In this document: in pieces, positions 19,181 through 28,333 of the stretch
Layout of the letters: every line of letters begins with the position of its first letter
How positions within the stretch are numbered: position 1 is the first letter of the stretch
Notes under the pieces: generated by a model
Told to the model about the DNA's origin: nothing
Databases searched by the model: none
Seen by the model: only the letters and a program-made list of their open reading frames with translations
DNA from: Zobellia roscoffensis
GTDB taxonomy: Bacteria; Bacteroidota; Bacteroidia; Flavobacteriales; Flavobacteriaceae
NCBI RefSeq assembly: GCF_015330165.1
Contig: NZ_JADDXT010000002.1
Span: forward strand, 4,380,911 to 4,444,910
Reading direction: 5' to 3'
DNA length: 64,000 nt
Position numbers and translations under genes: made by a program

Positions 19181-20758
19181 TTGAGAATTCTAGACCGATA
19201 TATATTATCGCGATTCCTTTCTAATTTTTTGAGTTCGTTTGTAATATTGATGTTTATCTTCATATTTCAGACGATATGGTTGTTTATTGATGATTTTGCA
19301 GGAAAAGGTCTGGACATTGTTATCATAGGGAAATTTTTCTTTTTCATGATGCCCAGTTTAACGGAGAAGGTACTGCCATTAACCGTTATCCTCGCCTCTA
19401 TTCTAACTTTTGGGACACTAGCAGAGAATTACGAATTCGCAGCAATGAAAGCCTCAGGTATTTCATTGCAACGCTCCATGCTAAGCCTTATCATCTTTAT
19501 GGTAGGTTTAGGTGGTGTCACTTTTTATTTTGCCAATAGCGTTATTCCCGCCTCAGAGCAGAAAATCTACAACATGCGCCGTAACATTGCCAAGGTAAAA
19601 CCAGCTGCGGCAATTGAAAAAGGGGTGTTTAGCGACTTTGAGGGAATGAGCATAAAAGTTGATGAAAAATACGGCGAAAAAGACCGTTTCCTCAAAAATG
19701 TAATTATCCATCAGAAAACTCCTGCCAATGTCAATAGCACTGTAATCAAGGCAAAAACGGGAGAGTTAATCAGTAGTGAAGAATCGGAACTTATTCAGTT
19801 GGTACTTCGTGACGGTCATGATTACCGTGATATGGATAAGAAAAAAAGTACCGAAAAAAGGAAATATCCATTTACTCAAACCCATTTTGAAATTTACCGG
19901 ATGAACATTGAAATCCCGGAAATGGAACAAGACCTTGAGGAGGAGAATGTATCCAACCGAGAGAAGATGAAAAACGTTTCTCGTTTAATAAAGGATATGG
20001 ATTCTCTTGAGACGGATAATAAGAGAATTGTTCAGGCTTTCTCAAAAAACATCGTCTACCGTATGGGAGGTTTTATCCCTCTTACGCCAAAAGATACTGC
20101 GGCGTCAAAAAAAATGAAACTCCTAAAGGAGAAAGAGCCATCTAGTAAAGAAACAACAGTTGAGAAAAATAGTATTGATACTCTTAAAGCTGAAAATGAG
20201 ATTCAAGAGGAGGTAAAAATAGATTCACTGTCCAATTCTACTGAGGTAGATGAAAAGACACCTCCTACTGATATCATCACCTTATTTAAAGATTGGCAAA
20301 AAGTACAGGTCATGAATTCTGCCAAAAATTCAGTTTCTAATATTATGACTTCTATTGAAGGTAAGAAACAAGAATTAGGCAAAAGGTATGAAATACACCG
20401 TAGGCACATTTTCTCGCTACATGACAAATATGCGCTTGCCCTTTCTTGTATTATCCTATTTTTTGTAGGCGCACCATTGGGCGCTATTATCCGAAAAGGC
20501 GGTATAGGTCTGCCTATGGTAATTGCTATTTTATTATTCCTCGTGTATTACTTTTTAGGTGTTTTTGCTGAAAACTATAGCTATAAAGGAAATATTCACC
20601 CTATTATAGGAGCATGGCTACCATCTATGGTTATGTTACCTTTAGGCATCTATTTAACAAGACAAGCCACAGCAGATCAGGGAATGATGAATTTTGGAAA
20701 CATCATAGACCTTTTCAAACGACTTTTTTCAAAAAAAGACAAAACTGAAGAAGAATGA
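19181..20758 (+). CDS. LptF/LptG (YjgP/YjgQ) family permease
   Basis: Inner-membrane subunit of the LPS exporter that extracts LPS from the membrane for transfer to LptC/LptA. The 525 residues have three N-terminal and three C-terminal helices around a periplasmic domain, starting with RILDRYILSRFL, the usual LptF/G opening. The periplasmic part is long: about residues 250-400 contain a highly charged, low-complexity Lys/Glu stretch. The start is TTG at 19181; the upstream gene ends 10 nt before. It shares an ATGA overlap (4 nt) with ribB. F and G paralogues cannot be told apart here. Confidence 0.92.
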   Translation: MRILDRYILSRFLSNFLSSFVILMFIFIFQTIWLFIDDFAGKGLDIVIIGKFFFFMMPSLTEKVLPLTVILASILTFGTLAENYEFAAMKASGISLQRSMLSLIIFMVGLGGVTFYFANSVIPASEQKIYNMRRNIAKVKPAAAIEKGVFSDFEGMSIKVDEKYGEKDRFLKNVIIHQKTPANVNSTVIKAKTGELISSEESELIQLVLRDGHDYRDMDKKKSTEKRKYPFTQTHFEIYRMNIEIPEMEQDLEEENVSNREKMKNVSRLIKDMDSLETDNKRIVQAFSKNIVYRMGGFIPLTPKDTAASKKMKLLKEKEPSSKETTVEKNSIDTLKAENEIQEEVKIDSLSNSTEVDEKTPPTDIITLFKDWQKVQVMNSAKNSVSNIMTSIEGKKQELGKRYEIHRRHIFSLHDKYALALSCIILFFVGAPLGAIIRKGGIGLPMVIAILLFLVYYFLGVFAENYSYKGNIHPIIGAWLPSMVMLPLGIYLTRQATADQGMMNFGNIIDLFKRLFSKKDKTEEE

Positions 20759-21897
20759 GTATCGATATGGAAAAGAAAATTCAATTGAATACTATTGAGG
20801 AAGCCATTGATGAAATCAGAAAAGGGAAAGTCATCATAGTAGTTGATGATGAGAATCGTGAAAACGAAGGTGATTTTCTAGCTGCTGCAGAATTGGCCAC
20901 ACCGGAAACGGTGAACTTTATGGCTACGCATGGTAGAGGACTAATTTGTGCTCCGCTAACCGAAGGCAGATGTAAAGATTTGGGCCTACATATGATGGTC
21001 AATAATAATACAGATCCAATGGAGACGGCCTTTACCGTATCTGTAGATTTACGTGGAGGTGGTGTTACTACTGGCATTTCTGCTTCGGACAGAGCTAAAA
21101 CAGTACTTGCTCTTACTGAAAATGATACCAAACCCCATGATTTAGCGCGTCCTGGGCATATTTTCCCCCTCGTTGCTAGAGAAGGTGGTGTACTCAGAAG
21201 AACTGGCCATACAGAAGCCGCTATTGATTTTGCTAGATTGGCGGGTTTAAAGCCGGCAGGTTATATTGTAGAGATTATGAACGAAGATGGTAGCATGGCT
21301 CGCTTACCACAACTCCTAAAGGTTGCTAAAAAGTTTGACCTCAAAATTGTTTCTATAGAAGATTTGGTAGCCTATAGAATGGAGCATGATAGCTTAATTG
21401 CCAAAAAGGAGGATTTTGATATAGAAACTCGTTTTGGGAAATTCCGTTTAAGAGCGTATCAACAAACTACAAACAATCACGTTCATATTGCTTTGACCAA
21501 AGGTACTTGGAACAAGACTGATAAAGTACTAACGCGTATCAACTCTACCTTGGTAAACAATGATATTCTAGGCACGCTCACCAATAACCCCGATGCCAAG
21601 CTTGAAGATATGTTCAAGGCCATTAACAAAGAAGGAAAAGGAGCTATAGTCTTTATAAATCAAGATGCTCAATCCCTTAATTTGCTCTCTAGATTAACTG
21701 AGTTAAAGGAACTTCAAAAAGAAGGTATTCAAAAAGCACCTAAGATTGATATGGATGCTCGTGATTTTGGTATTGGAGCTCAAATACTCCATGATTTGGA
21801 TATTGCTAAAATGAGAGCCTTATCAAACTCACCACAAACTAAACGTGTAGGTATTGTTGGCTATGGTTTGGAAATTGTTGAGTACGTAGCGTATTAA
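20755..21897 (+). CDS. ribB: 3,4-Dihydroxy-2-butanone 4-phosphate synthase with degenerate GTP cyclohydrolase II domain
   Basis: Riboflavin synthesis: ribulose 5-phosphate to 3,4-dihydroxy-2-butanone 4-phosphate plus formate. The N-terminal DHBP synthase is intact (DDENRENEGDF, THGRGLICAPL, RTGHTEAAIDFARLAGL). The C-terminal half (about 215-380) aligns with GTP cyclohydrolase II, keeping DFGIGAQIL and VGIVGYGLEI. However, the zinc-binding cysteine cluster of RibA is absent: where the CxxGDxxGSxRCDCG-type block should be there is STLVNNDILGTL. The second domain therefore cannot be a normal cyclohydrolase, and a separate ribA is expected elsewhere. ATG at 20755 overlaps the upstream permease; ATG at 20767 is an alternative. 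Confidence 0.93.
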   Translation: MSIDMEKKIQLNTIEEAIDEIRKGKVIIVVDDENRENEGDFLAAAELATPETVNFMATHGRGLICAPLTEGRCKDLGLHMMVNNNTDPMETAFTVSVDLRGGGVTTGISASDRAKTVLALTENDTKPHDLARPGHIFPLVAREGGVLRRTGHTEAAIDFARLAGLKPAGYIVEIMNEDGSMARLPQLLKVAKKFDLKIVSIEDLVAYRMEHDSLIAKKEDFDIETRFGKFRLRAYQQTTNNHVHIALTKGTWNKTDKVLTRINSTLVNNDILGTLTNNPDAKLEDMFKAINKEGKGAIVFINQDAQSLNLLSRLTELKELQKEGIQKAPKIDMDARDFGIGAQILHDLDIAKMRALSNSPQTKRVGIVGYGLEIVEYVAY

Positions 21898-21911
21898 AGT
21901 TTGCCTTATAT

Positions 21912-24900
21912 TTATTTTATCAACTGACTTGGCGGGTAGCCAAATTGCTTTTTAAAACAACGGCTAAAATACAGAGGGTCACTAAACCCAATAAGTGTGG
22001 TGACTTCAGATACATTGTATTTCTTTGTTCGTAGTAGTTCTGCCGATTTTTTTAGGCGAATGGTTCGTATAAATTCATTAGGAGCCAAATCCGTAAGCTC
22101 CTTTACTTTCCTGTATAGCTTTGATGAACTCATACCTAGTGACTTGCAAAGCAAGGAAGTATTTAGTTCACTATTATCCATATTTTCATGGATTAAATTG
22201 GTCAAATTTTCCATGAACGATTGATCAATAGGTGAATGCGTCAATGTATTTACCTGACTTTCTATTTCCTCTGAAAACCTACTTTTCAGTTCTTTTCTAG
22301 AATTGATGATATTTTCAATTCTCGTTTTTAGCAATGACGGGTCAAACGGTTTCACTAAATAGCCATCAGCACCGGAACTATACCCTTTTATTTTATCATC
22401 ATTATCAGATAAGGCCGTTAAAAGAATCACGGGAATATGGCTGATTTCCGCATCGTTCTTAAGAGCTTCGCAAAACTCCAGTCCAGTTTTAACGGGCATC
22501 ATAACATCTGCAATGCAGATAGCGGGTTTTACGTTAAGGCAGACCTCCAACCCTTTCTCTCCGTTTTCAGCTTCAAAGACTTTATAATAATCAGAAAGGT
22601 AGTCTACCAAGTAGTTTCGCAATTCGGCATTATCCTCAATTATTAAAATTCGCTCTTTTAAATGTGTACTTTGAATGATTTTTTTTGCAGTAATAAGCTG
22701 CGGAGATTCTTCAACCACAGGGTTCTTTTCATAATCAAAAACTTCATCATCTCCATAAGCTTCTCGTCCAATGGGAAGCTTTAATGTAAAAACACTGCCC
22801 TTGTTCAACTCACTCTCTACTGTCACTTCACCTTTGTGTAAATCTATCAATGCCTTTACCAATGAAAGTCCTATTCCGGAACCTGTATTAAGACTAGTGC
22901 TATTAGAAGCTTGATAAAAACGAGAGAAAATTTTCTTTTGACTTTCTTTAGGAATTCCAATTCCGTCATCACTCACTTCAACTACCAAGAAAGCACTACC
23001 CTCCTCTTCTTTTACCTCTATAAAAAGATCTACATGACCATAATTATGAGTAAATTTTAAGGCATTAGACAGCAGGTTATAGAGCATTTTATCATACTTA
23101 TCTCTGTCTATATACCCCTTAATCTCTTCATTTTCAAAGATTAAATTAAAGTTGATTTTTTTATCGTCGGCAAGCTCCTCAAAGGAACGAAATGTGTTTT
23201 TAGTATATAGGAGAATATCTGTGTTGGTTACTTTTAAACGAAGTTCCCCTGATTGTGCCCTCCTAAAATCCAAAACCTGATTTACCAAATTCAACAACCT
23301 GTTGGCATTCTGATGTATGAGGTTATACCTGCTCTGCTGAAAGTAATTACCAGAGTCTTTACCATCTTTAATCAACTGCTTTGCTGGACCCAAAATTAGC
23401 GTTAACGGCGTTCGTAACTCGTGAGATATATTAGTAAAGAAACGCAGTTTTTCGTTATTCAGTTTTTCATCACGTTCACGTTTTACCTTCTCCATTAACC
23501 ATTGCTGTTTCAAAACAATGCGCGCTCGTACTTGCTTGCGAATAAGGTAAAAAGCCAAGGCCAGAACCAATAACAAAAGAAAGAATGCTTTATACGTAAA
23601 CCAAAAAGGAGGGAGTATTTCAATATGATACGAAGCGGCATCACTCCATACCCCATGACTATTCATTGCTTTTACTTTGAATACATAGTCTCCAGAAAAT
23701 AAATTTGTGTATTGTACGGTTCTTTGGCGAACATCTACGGTATTCCAATTTTCATCAAAACCTTCTAAAATATAACTATACCTGTTCTGCCTTCCGTTTA
23801 CATAAGATGGACTTGAAAATGTTAAGGAAAAGTTTTTGTTCGCATTTTGAAGTTCTAGGCTCTTACTTAGGTTTATATCCGTTTTAAGAATTTCCTGACC
23901 GTTAATCACAGAACCTATTTCTACTGCCTTATTCTGTACTCTAATATTTGTAATGACGGGTTCTGGAGCATATTCATTTACTGAGAGATCTTTTGGTGAG
24001 AATGTTATTATTCCTTCCTTACCACCAAGAAACATATGGGTTTCATCTGCATAGTAAAACCCTCTAGTACTAAATATATCTAAGCGATTTCCACTTTCTG
24101 TATGATATAATTTCAATTCTTTTGAAGCCGTATCATATTTCCCTAAATTATTATTATTCATGTTCAACCAAAGGAATCCATTCTTTTTAGATACTAAATT
24201 TGTAATCCAACGGTTGGACAATCCGTCTATATCATTTATGGGTAAAAAATTATCGAGTTTAGCGTCATAATAACAAAGCCCTTTACGTGTAGCCGCCCAA
24301 ATTTTACCATTTTCATCAATAGCAATATCACTGACATTATTATGGGGTAACCCTATATCTAAATGAGATGTAGCTTCATAAGCTTTTACTTGTGCAGTCT
24401 GGCTGTCATAGGAATAAGTTCCCATTTGTGTCGCGAACCAAATCTCACCACCCTTACTTACTTTTACGGTATTAATATCTAGAGATGGTAACAAATTACC
24501 ATAAGAATCATCAACCTTTTGTGTTTTTAAATTTAAAACAACCGCTCCCTCACCATGAGAAGCTATAACCATTTTATCACCATTCAAAGGTTCAAAAGCT
24601 AAGACAGGTGCATGCTTAAAACCTACATCAACTACTTTATCCGTTTTACTTAGATAATCATATATCAATACTTCTCCATTCCAAAGACCGCAATAGAATA
24701 TTTTCCCGTCTATGGAATACATACTTGCAATATCTTTCTTTGTATCATACAGAGGTTTGTAATTTTTCCCTTTGGAAATAAATAACCCATTGTGACGTGT
24801 AGCTACAATTATATTGCCGTCAAACGTTTTTGAAAAGTCTCTTACACGTGGTACTTGATTATCTATAAACCTACTGATGGACCTATTGTATTTAAACTGG

Positions 24901-25949
24901 TTTTCAAAAGGGTCGTACTTATCCAAGCCTTCTTCCGTACCTACCCAGAGTACACCAGAATTATCAAAATAAAGAGCGGAAACCAAATTATCTACCAAGG
25001 AATCATCATCGGACAATTCAGAAAAGTACCAATGATATTTTTGTTTTGATACATCTTCCAACTCATCAACCTGTAAAATACCTCCTAAGGTTCCTAGCCA
25101 ATATTTACCGTCTTGTGCTCTTGCAATAGATATAAAATAAGGCCCTAATTTGTCCCTGGTCTCAGGATTATCAATCAATAAATTTTCAAAACGGTCTTCT
25201 GTTATATTCAGTTTATACAAGCCATTTCTGCTTCCCACAAAAAGATTAGACTTATGGTCTTGGAATATAAAATTCACATACGGATTAGGCTCTTTTGAAT
25301 TTATGGGGGATAATGCATACTGTTTGATTTGAACAATTGACCCTAAGTTATCCAAAGAGATTCTAGCTATAGCAACATCACCATAACTACCTACCCATAA
25401 GCGACCTTTAGAATCTTCAAAAATTTCTTTGACATAAGAAAAACCATCCAATGGTACTTTACTAAAACTTTGCTTTTGCGGATTGTAGATAAATAAACCT
25501 TGATCTTTGGTTCCTACCCAAACTCGTTTAAATGAATCTATATGAACAGACCTAATTTCATTATCCTGTAATGAGCCTGTATTATTGACATCTGGCAAAA
25601 AGACCTTGAATGTATAGGTGTTTAAATCAAGAAGAGAAAGCCCGTTACGTGTTCCGATCCAAAGCTGGTTAGCTTCTTTATCAAATTCCAAGGCGGTAAT
25701 ATCATCATTAGGAATTGTATTTACAGATGGAGAAGCACTTGTGTACGATTTAAACTCATAACCATCAAAACGGTTAAGACCCGAAAACGTACCAAACCAA
25801 AGAAAGCCATCATTATCTTGAACAATATGCCTTACCGAATTATGTGAGATGCCACTAGCATCATTATAATGTTCAAATTTTAGGGATTGACCACACAGAC
25901 CCCACAAAGAGAAAATCAACCAAAAAACAGATGTTAATCTATAGTTCAT
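21912..25949 (-). CDS. Hybrid two-component system regulator (HTCS) of the PUL
   Basis: One-protein sensor and transcription factor of 1345 residues. The order is a signal sequence, a periplasmic two-bladed Reg_prop beta-propeller sensor (repeats such as GLFIYNPQ), a Y_Y_Y domain, one membrane helix (about 780), HisKA with His843 in NISHELRTPLT, an HATPase domain with DDGIGIP, a receiver domain with phospho-Asp1148 in CIADVMMP, and a C-terminal AraC-type DNA-binding domain. Such proteins bind an oligosaccharide directly and switch on the neighbouring susCD operon. The GH92 gene ends 58 bp upstream. Its 3' end is only 14 bp from the convergent ribB. Confidence 0.96.
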   Translation of the reverse strand: MNYRLTSVFWLIFSLWGLCGQSLKFEHYNDASGISHNSVRHIVQDNDGFLWFGTFSGLNRFDGYEFKSYTSASPSVNTIPNDDITALEFDKEANQLWIGTRNGLSLLDLNTYTFKVFLPDVNNTGSLQDNEIRSVHIDSFKRVWVGTKDQGLFIYNPQKQSFSKVPLDGFSYVKEIFEDSKGRLWVGSYGDVAIARISLDNLGSIVQIKQYALSPINSKEPNPYVNFIFQDHKSNLFVGSRNGLYKLNITEDRFENLLIDNPETRDKLGPYFISIARAQDGKYWLGTLGGILQVDELEDVSKQKYHWYFSELSDDDSLVDNLVSALYFDNSGVLWVGTEEGLDKYDPFENQFKYNRSISRFIDNQVPRVRDFSKTFDGNIIVATRHNGLFISKGKNYKPLYDTKKDIASMYSIDGKIFYCGLWNGEVLIYDYLSKTDKVVDVGFKHAPVLAFEPLNGDKMVIASHGEGAVVLNLKTQKVDDSYGNLLPSLDINTVKVSKGGEIWFATQMGTYSYDSQTAQVKAYEATSHLDIGLPHNNVSDIAIDENGKIWAATRKGLCYYDAKLDNFLPINDIDGLSNRWITNLVSKKNGFLWLNMNNNNLGKYDTASKELKLYHTESGNRLDIFSTRGFYYADETHMFLGGKEGIITFSPKDLSVNEYAPEPVITNIRVQNKAVEIGSVINGQEILKTDINLSKSLELQNANKNFSLTFSSPSYVNGRQNRYSYILEGFDENWNTVDVRQRTVQYTNLFSGDYVFKVKAMNSHGVWSDAASYHIEILPPFWFTYKAFFLLLLVLALAFYLIRKQVRARIVLKQQWLMEKVKRERDEKLNNEKLRFFTNISHELRTPLTLILGPAKQLIKDGKDSGNYFQQSRYNLIHQNANRLLNLVNQVLDFRRAQSGELRLKVTNTDILLYTKNTFRSFEELADDKKINFNLIFENEEIKGYIDRDKYDKMLYNLLSNALKFTHNYGHVDLFIEVKEEEGSAFLVVEVSDDGIGIPKESQKKIFSRFYQASNSTSLNTGSGIGLSLVKALIDLHKGEVTVESELNKGSVFTLKLPIGREAYGDDEVFDYEKNPVVEESPQLITAKKIIQSTHLKERILIIEDNAELRNYLVDYLSDYYKVFEAENGEKGLEVCLNVKPAICIADVMMPVKTGLEFCEALKNDAEISHIPVILLTALSDNDDKIKGYSSGADGYLVKPFDPSLLKTRIENIINSRKELKSRFSEEIESQVNTLTHSPIDQSFMENLTNLIHENMDNSELNTSLLCKSLGMSSSKLYRKVKELTDLAPNEFIRTIRLKKSAELLRTKKYNVSEVTTLIGFSDPLYFSRCFKKQFGYPPSQLIK

Positions 25950-26007
25950 AAGGCGTGTTGTAACTACAATTTAGAATTTTAAAGAACAACACCCAATACT
26001 TAGGCAC

Positions 26008-28320
26008 TTATTCTACTTGGTCGCGATTATTCTTAAATTTATAACGGAAGGTAGCCCCGTTCATCAAAGCCGAATGGCGTACCGAATTTTTTAGATATGG
26101 AGACCCGTTCAACTGAAGGGTTTCAGCTTCAAACTTACTTGTTAATATTCTAGGTGCTTCAATTACAAGCTCTTTTCCATTTTGTAATGAGATTGTTATT
26201 TTATCAAAACTAGGACTCCCCAATTCATATACAGGATCTGTCTCAGTACCTCCATTCATTTGAAACAGACCTATCTTCATTAATACCGCCAAGCTACCCA
26301 TTAGACCTTGATCTTCATCGCCATTATAACCAGTGGCAGGAGACAAGCCTCCAAAAACTTTATCGGCTACTTTTCGTGACCAATATTGTGTGAGGTCTGG
26401 CCGGTCTAACTTATTGAACACAAAAGCTGTTTGAATAGACGGTTGATTACCATAGTTTATAGGGATGTTACGATACTCGGGGTGCAACTCTTGAGAATGC
26501 GAATTACCAGCTGTAAAGCCCAGTTTTTCAGCGGTTTTAAACTGTTCATTCAATTTTTCAACTGCTGAGTCCTTCCCTCCCATTAACTCCGCTAAACCTT
26601 CAATATCGTGAGGTACGAACCATGTTGATTGTGCCCCATTAGATTCTATAAAACCGTTTTCATGTTCATAAGGGCTATAATTTTCTCGCCATTTACCCTC
26701 TATATTTTTAGGCCGCATCCAACTTACTGAACTATCAAAAACATTCTCATAATTTTTAGAACGCTTCATGAAATAATCATAATCTTTAATATACCCTAAT
26801 TTCTTCGCTAATTGCGCTAACGTCCAATCTTGATACGCATATTCCATAGTCATACTGGCACCATCTTGATGGCCACCAAATCTACCCTCAGGAATAGGGT
26901 GTGGCACATACCCGTTTTGTATATAGTATTTAAGACCACCACCAATTGTTGTAGTGTGTTCGTAACCCGCTTTGCCCATAATACCTTCTAGCATATGGTT
27001 CTTTTTTAGCGCCTCATAAATATGCTCTAAATTTTCAGTGATAACCCCCTTTTGAATTGCACTTACAATAAAAGGCGTAGCTGATGCTCCTGTCATAACA
27101 TAGGTATAATTCCCACCTGATGGGCCACGTGGCACCATTCCACCATCATCATAATATTGCATAAGAGAATGCACAAACTCTTCCATAATATCTGGATAGA
27201 CCAATCCCCATAGCGTATTCAACGTCCACTGGGCTCCCCAAAACGAATCTGAATTGTAATGGTTAAATTTTGGCTTTCCGGTTTCATCTAACGGTAATTG
27301 ACCTATTCTAAAAGCTTTTCCGGTATTGTCAGGATAGGCTCCATTGGCATCACTAATAATTCTGCGTCCCTGCAACCCATGCCATAAATCCGTATAGAAT
27401 CTTCTTCTTGCAAGTTCTGTATTACCTTCTATTTTTATTCTACCAAGCAAATCGTTCCATTCTGCTCTTGAATCTCCTACTACCTTATCAAAATCCCAAT
27501 GATCGAGTTCTGCATTTATATTATTTCTGGCATTTTCATTTGATGTATAGGATATTCCTGCTTTCATCAAAACCTGAGAATCTGAATCTTTTAAAACAAC
27601 TAAATAATTCCCAGTGGTATCATCACGCTCTATAGAATCTATTTCTGTATTTAAATCGATACTAAAGAACAGCTTTACAGGTTTTGGTCTTCTTCCTGTT
27701 TTGGTTATAGTTAGTTGTCCTTTTAATGATTTGTTATTTATTTGTTCAAGTAAACCATCTGTATTTTCATTGGGACCCAACATTCCGTTTAGATTAAAAA
27801 GTATAGCTCTTTTTTTTCCTTTATTTGGATAGGAGTATTTATGAAACCCCACACGTTTAGTACTGGTTAGGTCTACATCTATATCATATTTTTCAAGTTC
27901 TAAATAATGATGTCCCGGTGATACCTTTTCTGTATCATGACTGAATTTTGATTTAAAGTCTGTAAATATTGATTGCTCATCAGAATTCTCTATTGTCAAC
28001 GGCATAATCGATAATCCAGAAAGTTGCCAAGCGTGAATATGGCTGAATCCTTGAACGGTATCAACCTTGTGTCTATACCCACTACCCCAAGCACCATCAA
28101 CCTCCGTATCTGGACTAAGATTAACCATGCCAAAAGGCCTACTGGCCGATGAAAAGAAAAACCATCTGGAATTTTCTGTATCTAATTGAGGGTAAACCAA
28201 ATCTACAGGTTCTATGACCTTAGCGTTAGTTTTTGTCTCTACTTTTGACTCACATGATGAGAGCACAATGGTTAATATGATATAGATTCCGTAGAAAGGA
28301 ACTTTTGAAAATAAATTCAT
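26008..28320 (-). CDS. GH92 family glycoside hydrolase (alpha-mannosidase-like), lipoprotein
   Basis: Predicted lipoprotein (lipobox LSSC). GH92 enzymes are calcium-dependent exo-alpha-mannosidases. The family's double-domain layout is visible: RPFGMVNLSPDT and GFSHIHAWQLSG near the front, GRFGGHQDGASMTMEYAYQDW in the middle, STWFVPHDIEGLAELMGG and GYNGDEDQGLMG near the end. Glu559 lies in the position of the general acid and Asp668/Asp670 match the base motif; their 111-residue spacing is what I recall for characterised members. The usual N-terminal NPFIGTGG block and the WQY after the acid are replaced, so it is a divergent subfamily. ATG at 28320 is preferred; the frame extends to a GTG at 28329. 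Confidence 0.88.
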   Translation of the reverse strand: MNLFSKVPFYGIYIILTIVLSSCESKVETKTNAKVIEPVDLVYPQLDTENSRWFFFSSASRPFGMVNLSPDTEVDGAWGSGYRHKVDTVQGFSHIHAWQLSGLSIMPLTIENSDEQSIFTDFKSKFSHDTEKVSPGHHYLELEKYDIDVDLTSTKRVGFHKYSYPNKGKKRAILFNLNGMLGPNENTDGLLEQINNKSLKGQLTITKTGRRPKPVKLFFSIDLNTEIDSIERDDTTGNYLVVLKDSDSQVLMKAGISYTSNENARNNINAELDHWDFDKVVGDSRAEWNDLLGRIKIEGNTELARRRFYTDLWHGLQGRRIISDANGAYPDNTGKAFRIGQLPLDETGKPKFNHYNSDSFWGAQWTLNTLWGLVYPDIMEEFVHSLMQYYDDGGMVPRGPSGGNYTYVMTGASATPFIVSAIQKGVITENLEHIYEALKKNHMLEGIMGKAGYEHTTTIGGGLKYYIQNGYVPHPIPEGRFGGHQDGASMTMEYAYQDWTLAQLAKKLGYIKDYDYFMKRSKNYENVFDSSVSWMRPKNIEGKWRENYSPYEHENGFIESNGAQSTWFVPHDIEGLAELMGGKDSAVEKLNEQFKTAEKLGFTAGNSHSQELHPEYRNIPINYGNQPSIQTAFVFNKLDRPDLTQYWSRKVADKVFGGLSPATGYNGDEDQGLMGSLAVLMKIGLFQMNGGTETDPVYELGSPSFDKITISLQNGKELVIEAPRILTSKFEAETLQLNGSPYLKNSVRHSALMNGATFRYKFKNNRDQVE

Positions 28321-28333
28321 ATAATACACTTCT

